Positions 42,563 to 48,210 of a DNA stretch of 48,210 nt are shown here, one piece after another (position 1 is the first letter of the stretch; every line of letters starts with the position of its first letter). Source of the DNA: CAZCAQ01 sp964540135 (lineage in GTDB: Bacteria; Patescibacteriota; WWE3; UBA101185; UBA10185); contig CAZILK010000008.1 of NCBI GenBank assembly GCA_964540135.1, positions 1 to 48,210 on the forward strand. The letters run 5' to 3'. The notes beneath the pieces are model-generated. The model saw only the letters and a program-made list of their open reading frames with translations. It searched no databases and was not told the origin of the DNA. The position numbers and the translations under genes were made by a program.

Positions 42563-42581
42563 AAAAATTACGCCTGTATAA

Positions 42582-42610
42582 ATTGTAGGGACTTGGGATA
42601 CTTAAATCAA
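42582..42610 (-). promoter_or_regulatory. Promoter of giant surface protein operon
   Basis: On the minus strand TTGATT (42605-42610), exactly 17 bases, TACAAT (42582-42587). The ATG follows 19 bases later with an AGG ahead of it, so this strong gene has a short leader, unlike the leaderless set. Confidence 0.6.
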
Positions 42611-42745
42611 TGGATAATAAGTATAAAACAAACGTAAATCAGAAATAAATCGGACAAATAATATTGTTATGCCTGGGAGAATTTTAAAAAAAAATCGATA
42701 CCACAACTTTGCAAGTTATTGTTCAGGCAAGATACAAGCGATTTA

Positions 42746-43220
42746 TTATTCTTGTAAGTCTTTAGTCTCAACTAGAGAGACTTCTTGACTCAAGATAATA
42801 TCCCCCTCACCAAATGTGAATGTACCAAGTATCTTGCTTCCATCTAACACTTGCGGTAACCAAACTATATCGTCAGGCCACATACGATCAAAAGGAATAT
42901 CTTTAAGAGCAAACCAAGCTGGTGCCATTTCTTCACTCTCAGTAGGCTCTCCCTCCCAGGTCTCGGCAATAAACACTCTAACAAGTAGATTCCATTCTGG
43001 TTTGTTGGGGAAAAGAAATGTTAGTGCAGCTACTTTTTCAAGTTTCTCTATCTTTACACCAATCTCTTCAAAAGCTTCTCTTTTGGCGGCATCTTCAATT
43101 GACTCCTAGAGGCTCAACCTTTCCACCGACACCATTCCAGCGGTCTTTACCAAACCCTCTTTTTTTCATTGCAAGGCAAACATGTGTTGTCTTGCCTTCA
43201 TGTTTTTTTATCAAAAACAT
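42746..43220 (-). pseudogene. Frameshifted MTH1-like Nudix hydrolase
   Basis: From ATG 43220 the frame reads MFLIKKHEGKTTHVCLAMKKRGFGK, then DRWNGVGGKVEP, very like MTH1 (8-oxo-dGTP diphosphatase). It then breaks within 43103-43112. In the next frame the box continues as SIEDAAKREAFEEIGV and the rest is intact: EWNLLVRVFIAETWEGEPTE, SEEMAPAWFALKDIPFDRMW, PDDIVWLPQVL and GTFTF, ending at 42746. A single inserted base (or two lost) explains it. The downstream half shows no decay, so either the event is recent or it is a sequence error. The intact enzyme would clear oxidised purine nucleotides. Confidence 0.82.
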
Positions 43221-43337
43221 AGTGTTGCATCAATTAGTTTATTAATCATGGTCATCTCCTATTTATTTTATACTACACCTTATATTTTGTTTCCAGTAAA
43301 GACAACTCTCCTTGATAAGTAAAGTTGACCAATAGAG

Positions 43338-43343
43338 TATAAT
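43338..43343 (+). promoter_or_regulatory. -10 box of leaderless MazG-like gene
   Basis: A perfect TATAAT, six bases, then GTG at 43350. TTGATA at 43312-43317 is a possible -35 at a rather long spacing of 20. Confidence 0.55.
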
Positions 43344-43349
43344 GCTCTC

Positions 43350-43709
43350 GTGGCGTCTGGGATAAAAACAATTAAAGAAGCGCAGAAACTTGTTAAACAA
43401 TTCGCAAAACGGAACGGCTGGAAAGACATACCAAATATTGATAAATTTGATCACTTACACGAGGAGCTTTTGGAGATGTCCCAATATCTTAGATACAAAG
43501 ATGAGGATGAAAGAATTAAAATTATAAAAAGTAAAAAGAATGTTTTTGTTGATGGTGTCGGTGATCTGTTATTTGGCTTATGTAGGCTTGCCAATCAACT
43601 TGATGTGGATATGGAAGAAGCATTTAACTTAGTGCAGAAAGAAATACTTGCTAAATACAAAGATAAAAAGACCGAAACAAATCACGTTAAAAAGCTTAAT
43701 AAGCAATAA
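43350..43709 (+). CDS. MazG-like nucleotide pyrophosphohydrolase
   Basis: The 119-residue helical protein has the MazG-type pattern FDHLHEELLEMSQYLR (acidic metal site EELLE) and VDGVGDLLFGLCRLANQLDVDMEEAF. It should hydrolyse NTPs or dNTPs to monophosphates. GTG is the start, six bases after a perfect TATAAT. The frameshifted MTH1-like Nudix gene lies upstream on the opposite strand, so the divergent pair again links two nucleotide clean-up enzymes. The substrate is unknown. Confidence 0.82.
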   Translation: MASGIKTIKEAQKLVKQFAKRNGWKDIPNIDKFDHLHEELLEMSQYLRYKDEDERIKIIKSKKNVFVDGVGDLLFGLCRLANQLDVDMEEAFNLVQKEILAKYKDKKTETNHVKKLNKQ

Positions 43710-43715
43710 GAGTAT

Positions 43716-43790
43716 TGGTGAGGGCGGTGGGGATCGAACCCACGACACCCTGGTTAAAAGCCAGGTGCTCTACCACTGAGCTACACCCCC
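43716..43790 (-). tRNA. tRNA-Lys (anticodon TTT)
   Basis: Acceptor GGGGGTG pairs with CGCCCTC (two G-U), CCA at 43716-43718. Anticodon stem CCTGG/CCAGG encloses CTTTTAA, giving TTT. Confidence 0.96.
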
Positions 43791-43797
43791 TCACCTT

Positions 43798-43834
43798 GGT
43801 TTTAAAGAATCTAGTACTAGACTACATTTAAACC
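43798..43834. promoter_or_regulatory. Nested inverted repeat upstream of tRNA-Lys
   Basis: The perfect 12-base palindrome TCTAGTACTAGA (43810-43821) lies inside a second pair of arms, GGTTT(T)AAA (43798) and TTTAAACC (to 43834). It sits in the space between divergent tRNA-Lys and the zinc-ribbon gene. It may be an operator; no protein can be named. Confidence 0.4.
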
Positions 43835-43866
43835 AGCCTATTGTACAACAATTACTTAATTCATTC

Positions 43867-43872
43867 TATAAT
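43867..43872 (+). promoter_or_regulatory. -10 box of leaderless zinc-ribbon gene
   Basis: A perfect TATAAT, six bases, then GTG at 43879. Confidence 0.55.
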
Positions 43873-43878
43873 CAGTAG

Positions 43879-44031
43879 GTGAAGGATATAGCTACCGTAC
43901 CACAACAAAAAACTGTGACTTTAGCAAACTATGTGTTTTGTGATAACTGCGAAGAGTTAGTTTTTAACGTAAAAGGCTCTACTAAAGCAATATGTTCTAA
44001 CTGCGGACTTAAAGATGGATGTTGTTTTTAA
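43879..44031 (+). CDS. Small zinc-ribbon protein (50 residues)
   Basis: Starting at GTG 43879 the frame codes for 50 residues ending in GLKDGCCF and TAA at 44029-44031. Two cysteine pairs (CDNC and CSNC, 18 residues apart) form a zinc ribbon: YVFCDNCEELVFNVKG, then KAICSNCGLK. A perfect TATAAT six bases ahead supports the start and a leaderless mRNA. It overlaps or abuts the membrane glycosyltransferase gene, so the two are one transcript. No function can be given; such ribbons bind nucleic acid or proteins. Confidence 0.65.
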   Translation: MKDIATVPQQKTVTLANYVFCDNCEELVFNVKGSTKAICSNCGLKDGCCF

Positions 44032-44032
44032 G

Positions 44033-45625
44033 ATGTATAATACGGTCGTGAAAGGCAATCGGTTACCCAAGTTTTTAGTCGTTCTTAGTTGTGTTTTGAG
44101 TGGACTAATTCTTGGGAATAATACTCTTGAAGCGTTTTCTAAATTAACCTTGTCTGATTTTCATGTTTACTATTATGTTACAAAAGCAGTAATGTTTTTA
44201 GGAAGACCTGAGCATCCATACGGTAACTTCACACCAATTTATCCATACTTCATTCCACCCGCTTTTCTACTTCTGTTTTATCCGTTTGCACTACTCCCCC
44301 TTTATCTGTCAAAGATTGTGTGGACTGTAGTTAATGTCTCTTTATTGCTCAGTTCAATTATTCTAACTTATAAATTAATTAACAAAAAGATTGCGCCAAT
44401 GTTTTGGGTATTAATTCTAGCTGCTACTTTATACTACCCAGTTCAATTTACATTAAATGATGGGCAGCTAAATATTGTAGTTCTATTTTTATACGCAATA
44501 GTTTTATACGGCATATCAAAACATAAACAAACAATAACAGGGCTTGGAATTGGTCTTGGCATTATTACAAAAATAAGCCCTGCTATTATTCTTCTATACC
44601 TTGTCTATAAAAGAATGTTTCTCAAAGTAATCATCATTACTGCTATATTCCTTGGAGCTCTTACTCTTGGTGCAGAACTTTTTGTTAAACAAGGAATAAA
44701 CTACTACTACGTAAGACATGTTCTTTCTAAAGTTTCAAACCAGTCAGGTGGGAATGCGTGGACCGATCAATCACTTCTTGCTCTTATTAAAAGAGTTGAT
44801 TTACCAATTAATAAAATGGGAGAGAGTTTACTCTCATATGCTTTTGTTGGGCTTGCTCTTTTATGTTTTATCTATGTTGATAGAAAGTCTAAAAAAAGTA
44901 ACTACAACCTATACATAGACTTCTCACTTTTAGTTACAATTGCGGTTATTGGAACAGGACTAACCTGGTTTCATCAATACACAATGTTGTTATTGCCTCT
45001 TTTTATCTTTTGGTTACTTAGTTTTAGGGTGACAAGTAATAAAGCTTCGCTTCTAGGTATTGGTTTTCTTATCTATTTGCTTACTTGTTTTAATTTAAAA
45101 GGTAAACTTTTTGGATATCTTGAATTTAATATGCTGTACGGAGCATTCATATTGCTACTGGGTCTTCTTTATTTAAAAACTCATCAAGATAGAATAGCTG
45201 AGATTGATACAGACATGTCTTTCAATATTTCAACTAAAGCTGCGGTGAGTATTTTTCTTTTATTTTTTGTAATTGGACTTAAGCCTTTTAGCTTTAAAGA
45301 ACATTTGCGAGAAAGTAGAGATAAAGCAAGAATTCAGAGTATAGATTATATGGGAAATGTGCTTGTTAAAAAAGAAGTTAAGTTTAAAGCTGGGACTGCA
45401 AATAGTTTTACAAAATCAAATAAAGTAGATGAGGGTTTTATACTGTTTGCAGATGGAGAAAATTCTAAAGTATACGATAAGATATCTATTTTATATATTG
45501 ATCCAATAAATAATAGCGACTTTAATTTCTCATTTGAATCTAATAGTGGAACTGATGTTAATCTTTCTTCCAAACTAGAAAGTGACAAATACAAAGCTGT
45601 CTACGGGGAAACATATATCAAATAA
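44033..45625 (+). CDS. GT87-like (DUF2029) polyprenyl-phosphate-mannose-type glycosyltransferase
   Basis: The protein of about 530 residues has around ten membrane segments, then a C-terminal soluble part (about 420-530). DFHVYYYVTKAVMFLGRPEHPYG after the first segment carries an Asp in the first outer loop, and LNDGQLNIVVLF with GLGIGLGIITKISPAIILLYL fits the GT87/DUF2029 family. That family takes mannose or similar sugars from polyprenyl phosphate on the outer face. The start is either ATG 44033, two bases after the zinc-ribbon stop, or ATG 44015 inside that gene; neither has a strong ribosome site. The sugar and acceptor are unknown. Confidence 0.78.
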   Translation: MYNTVVKGNRLPKFLVVLSCVLSGLILGNNTLEAFSKLTLSDFHVYYYVTKAVMFLGRPEHPYGNFTPIYPYFIPPAFLLLFYPFALLPLYLSKIVWTVVNVSLLLSSIILTYKLINKKIAPMFWVLILAATLYYPVQFTLNDGQLNIVVLFLYAIVLYGISKHKQTITGLGIGLGIITKISPAIILLYLVYKRMFLKVIIITAIFLGALTLGAELFVKQGINYYYVRHVLSKVSNQSGGNAWTDQSLLALIKRVDLPINKMGESLLSYAFVGLALLCFIYVDRKSKKSNYNLYIDFSLLVTIAVIGTGLTWFHQYTMLLLPLFIFWLLSFRVTSNKASLLGIGFLIYLLTCFNLKGKLFGYLEFNMLYGAFILLLGLLYLKTHQDRIAEIDTDMSFNISTKAAVSIFLLFFVIGLKPFSFKEHLRESRDKARIQSIDYMGNVLVKKEVKFKAGTANSFTKSNKVDEGFILFADGENSKVYDKISILYIDPINNSDFNFSFESNSGTDVNLSSKLESDKYKAVYGETYIK

Positions 45626-45676
45626 TTATATCAACAAGTTTTTTCACTAAGTAAGTTACTTAAGACAGAAGTTCGT

Positions 45677-48210
45677 TTATTGGATCTTTGGGGTTCTAAA
45701 TCTTCTATTTGCGTTATAGACATATGTTTTTCCTTGGCTCATAACTTCAAAATGGTACTCAGTGTCGGGTTTTAGGTTAGTAAGTGCTATAGAGTGCTCT
45801 GTTACTTTCTTTTGTGACTGGACTTGGTTTGCATACGAGGCATCTAGACCGTAATCAACTTCTGAGGTTGCTGGGTGATTTGTTTGCCATGTAACTTTTG
45901 CAGATGTTGGAGAAAGTGTAACTACTTTAATATTGTAAATTTGAGTTGGTTCGTTTACAAACTTATAGCCAAAGTTCACAACTGCAAGTCCGATACTATT
46001 GGTTGTATTTTTTGTAGACTTCAGGAGTGTTTGGGTACTTTGTGAAGCAGATTGTTTAACTGTGTTTGCTGTATTTGTAGCAAAGCGCTCGATACCTAAG
46101 CCTGTGTTCGTTAACGATTTCCCTACTCTATTAACATTATTGCCAATTCTGTTTAAAGACTGTTCAACAATATATGGTGTCTTTTGTGCTACTAGTTTGT
46201 ATCTATTACCAAGGGCACTTAAGGCCTCTCCTGTGGTTTTATATATTGCAGCTAACGAACTGCCTACATGTTTGTAGGTATTACCAAGTAGATTAGCTGT
46301 TTGTTGAGTAATGCTGGATACTAAACGTGAGGAACCGGTTATACCTGCTTGGAGAGCGCTGCCTGCTGCCTTTACGATTCCTGCAAGAGCTTTGGTGCCT
46401 GCTTCATAAACTGACTTAAAACCGTTAGCAAGAGAAGATGAGATATTTTGAACAATGTTTGGTTTTGTACTCTCATCTACCTCAGTAAATAATTCTTGGG
46501 TTGCTTCTGGTTGATTGGTAGGTTTGTCTAAAACTTTATTGTCTTGGGTTGTTCTCTTCTCATCCGTTTCTTTTTTAGCATCTTCAATTTTTTCGGGCTT
46601 CTTAATCTCTCCTTGCTCAGCTTCGGACTGAGTTATTACAGAAAGATTAAAGGTTATAGGCTCACCTAAGTTGCCAGCAGCATCTTTACTTTGAATAGTT
46701 ACTCTATAATCGCCAAAAGCGAGTGAGTTTTTAGGTGTAAACTCAAACTTTGCGTATTTGTTTGATGTGCTTTCTAAGTTATCTGCAATCTGAATATTAG
46801 TCTTTTCCCAATAAGTTTTATCTAACTCAACACCGGCCTGAGTATGAAGATCATACAACCCAAAGGCGTTGCGTTTCTTTTCAATTTTAATATCAACACT
46901 TTTTGGTCCAGAAGCAATTTTAGTTGAGTTACTATCTCCCTCCAAGCTATCAGTAACAATCCCTTTAAATGTTGGGGTTGTGTCATTTGTTGAATAATAT
47001 TTTGATGTATAACTAACATCATTTATTTTTTCGATTTTTGTTTCAGGCCCTGTTTTATCCACAAAGAGCGTTCTTGATGACGTTGTCTGGTTACCTGCCC
47101 CATCAAATGCAGTTACTTCCCATGTTCTTTTACCTTCTTTTAGCTTACCGTTATTTTGACTTAAACCCCATGTAAATGAAGACTTTGTATGTACAGAGAT
47201 TACGTCATTTGAATCATTGTCATCATTAAAATCAGTATATTCTGCAGTATATTTTGATGATTCATAGTCGCTTGATTTTTCAGCAGGAATATCTTGTAGT
47301 TTGATATCACTCTCACCATTATCGATTGTTAGCTTATATTCTGAAATATTGGATATGTCGTCCGTTGCTGCTTGCCAACTAAAAATCTCACGCTCATTAG
47401 ATGTATATGACTTGCTCTTTGGTTTATTGAGCTCAAGATCATTTGGCGGACTGATATCTAAAATTATTGAGTCTGTATAAGCACCTGATTCGTTTCCAGT
47501 ATTATCTTTAAACTGGACATAGACAGTTTTTGTGCCAGAGCTATTGTTTAACTCCCAAGATTTAGTAGCAGAAAAGTCCTCGTATGTAGCATCTGATAGA
47601 TCAGCTAAGTTTGATATTTTCATATCAATATCACTTGTTGAAGAAAAAAATCCAGAAGATGCAGAGAGTGTTAACGTAACAACTCTAGTATTAACGTACG
47701 TATCGCCACTGTTAATAGATATAGTACCGGTTGGTGCTCCTGTATTAATTTGAACAGAACCATTTGATGAGTAACCCGATACATTACCTGCATTGTCTGT
47801 TGCTTTAACTCTAAAGTACCAAGTACCATCCGTAAGCGGTGTGGTATGAGTAAAGGTGTTTGTGTTAACTGTTGTACTACTTACTCCTGATGAAAAATCA
47901 GATTCGGTTGACCATTGAAGAGTATAGGCTGGGTCATCAAGTCCTGATGTTGTATCTGTACTTGCTGTAAAGTTCCATGTTGGAGTTGTATCTGATGTTG
48001 GGGATGTGGTGGTCGGTGTACCCGGAATACTTGGTGCTGTGGTATCTACAACAAAAGTATCTTCTTCTTCAGAACCACTAATTGTTACATTCCCATTACT
48101 GTCTGTAGCACGAATGTAGATAGTGTGCGATCCATCTGAGAGAGCAGCAGTTGTACAGGAAAAAGGTTCAGCTGCTTCATCAAACAGTAAGTCAGTTGCA
48201 TTACACGCTG
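45677..48210 (-). CDS. C-terminal part of giant surface protein (Ig-like repeats, 11-mer helix stalk, FN3); 5' end outside window
   Basis: The frame is open from the window edge (48210) to TAA at 45677, at least 844 residues; the Met at 47623 is internal. Ig-like modules come first, with repeated signatures such as GTISINSGDTYVNTR, DGTWYFRVKATDNAGN and FGDYRVTIQSKDAAGNLGEP. A charged Glu/Lys linker follows (near 46450-46630). Then a stretch of about 160 residues (45956-46432) of 11-residue helical repeats, and finally one FN3 domain (VVTLSPTSAKVTWQTNHPAT, ending RRFRTPKIQ). No anchor motif is seen. It is likely a long cell-surface fibre or adhesin. The gene is convergent with the GT87-like gene, 51 bases away, with no clear terminator between. 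Confidence 0.85.
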   Translation of the reverse strand, partial: ACNATDLLFDEAAEPFSCTTAALSDGSHTIYIRATDSNGNVTISGSEEEDTFVVDTTAPSIPGTPTTTSPTSDTTPTWNFTASTDTTSGLDDPAYTLQWSTESDFSSGVSSTTVNTNTFTHTTPLTDGTWYFRVKATDNAGNVSGYSSNGSVQINTGAPTGTISINSGDTYVNTRVVTLTLSASSGFFSSTSDIDMKISNLADLSDATYEDFSATKSWELNNSSGTKTVYVQFKDNTGNESGAYTDSIILDISPPNDLELNKPKSKSYTSNEREIFSWQAATDDISNISEYKLTIDNGESDIKLQDIPAEKSSDYESSKYTAEYTDFNDDNDSNDVISVHTKSSFTWGLSQNNGKLKEGKRTWEVTAFDGAGNQTTSSRTLFVDKTGPETKIEKINDVSYTSKYYSTNDTTPTFKGIVTDSLEGDSNSTKIASGPKSVDIKIEKKRNAFGLYDLHTQAGVELDKTYWEKTNIQIADNLESTSNKYAKFEFTPKNSLAFGDYRVTIQSKDAAGNLGEPITFNLSVITQSEAEQGEIKKPEKIEDAKKETDEKRTTQDNKVLDKPTNQPEATQELFTEVDESTKPNIVQNISSSLANGFKSVYEAGTKALAGIVKAAGSALQAGITGSSRLVSSITQQTANLLGNTYKHVGSSLAAIYKTTGEALSALGNRYKLVAQKTPYIVEQSLNRIGNNVNRVGKSLTNTGLGIERFATNTANTVKQSASQSTQTLLKSTKNTTNSIGLAVVNFGYKFVNEPTQIYNIKVVTLSPTSAKVTWQTNHPATSEVDYGLDASYANQVQSQKKVTEHSIALTNLKPDTEYHFEVMSQGKTYVYNANRRFRTPKIQ
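45956..46432 (-). repeat. Hendecad (11-residue) amphipathic helix region
   Basis: Split into 11-mers the segment aligns as LANGFKSVYEA, GTKALAGIVKA, AGSALQAGITG, SSRLVSSITQQ, TANLLGNTYKH, VGSSLAAIYKT, TGEALSALGNR and so on for about 14 units. Small or hydrophobic residues recur at positions 4, 5 and 8. It resembles the 11-mer helices of LEA proteins, apolipoproteins and synucleins in design, not in sequence. Confidence 0.55.

Noticed and set aside
42680..42730. Terminator upstream of the giant gene (hairpin AACTT-GCA-AAGTT then nine T on the minus strand)
   Set aside because: The T-run comes about eight bases after a weak five-pair stem, so it is not a convincing terminator.
1..48210. TGA as a sense codon (genetic code 25 of Gracilibacteria/Absconditabacteria)
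   Set aside because: TGA ends lysZ, lysY and glmS at the expected family lengths.

Overview
The window reads as a chromosomal segment of a Candidate Phyla Radiation (Patescibacteria) bacterium. This is inferred from low GC, very tight gene packing, two very large Ig/FN3-type surface proteins, a HelD-like helicase, and several small single-membrane-type exporters next to ordinary bacterial housekeeping genes (leuS, rpmG, rsmI, glmS). It looks Microgenomates/WWE3/Dojkabacteria-like, but I cannot place it more precisely. TGA is used as a normal stop (for example at the ends of lysZ, lysY and glmS), so a recoded TGA-glycine lineage is excluded. I see no phage, insertion sequence or CRISPR array, and no stretch over 300 bases lacks a gene.

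Layout. 1-3.0 kb: tRNA-Gln, a flavin reductase, a membrane-anchored six-cysteine miniprotein, tRNA-Val, and an operon of nucleotide clean-up enzymes (MazG type, beta-lactamase fold, Nudix). 3.0-5.6 kb: an ABC-2 exporter with two permeases and an ATPase. 5.7-10.3 kb: a tightly overlapping operon lysW-lysX-lysY-lysZ-lysJ that ends in a class II glutamine-amidotransferase-like hydrolase. It faces a divergent ACT-domain regulator across an intergenic region with phased repeats. 11.1-12.3 kb: an AbrB/Doc toxin-antitoxin pair and a frameshifted Nudix gene. 12.3-19.3 kb: seven tRNAs interleaved with envelope precursor genes (glmS, manC-like, GT2), an FMN protein plus response regulator, and an MFS transporter. 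19.3-23.9 kb: a MacA/MacB-like exporter with two tandem permeases. 23.9-31.4 kb: undecaprenol/diacylglycerol kinase, HelD-like helicase, rsmI, DsbA-like protein, RsmB/F-like methyltransferase, leuS, rpmG. 31.5-33.8 kb: GT2, polyprenyl synthase, GreA-like factor. 33.8-42.6 kb: a 1964-residue surface protein translationally coupled to its own ABC exporter. 42.7-48.2 kb: a second frameshifted Nudix gene, a MazG-like gene, tRNA-Lys, a zinc ribbon, a GT87-like membrane glycosyltransferase, and the C-terminal part of another giant surface protein that runs off the window.

How the parts work together. Most genes serve the cell envelope: sugar nucleotides (glmS, manC), lipid carriers (polyprenyl synthase, DgkA/UdpK), glycosyltransferases, exporters and giant adhesins. 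The most interesting system is the LysW carrier-protein pathway. It lacks lysK here, and an EgtC/YafJ-type cysteine hydrolase occupies the last operon position. I propose this hydrolase releases the product (lysine or ornithine) from the gamma-glutamyl bond on LysW. Expression signals are also unusual. Nine genes have a good -10 hexamer exactly six bases before the start codon, which predicts leaderless mRNAs. One mRNA (the MFS gene) begins directly after the CCA of a tRNA.
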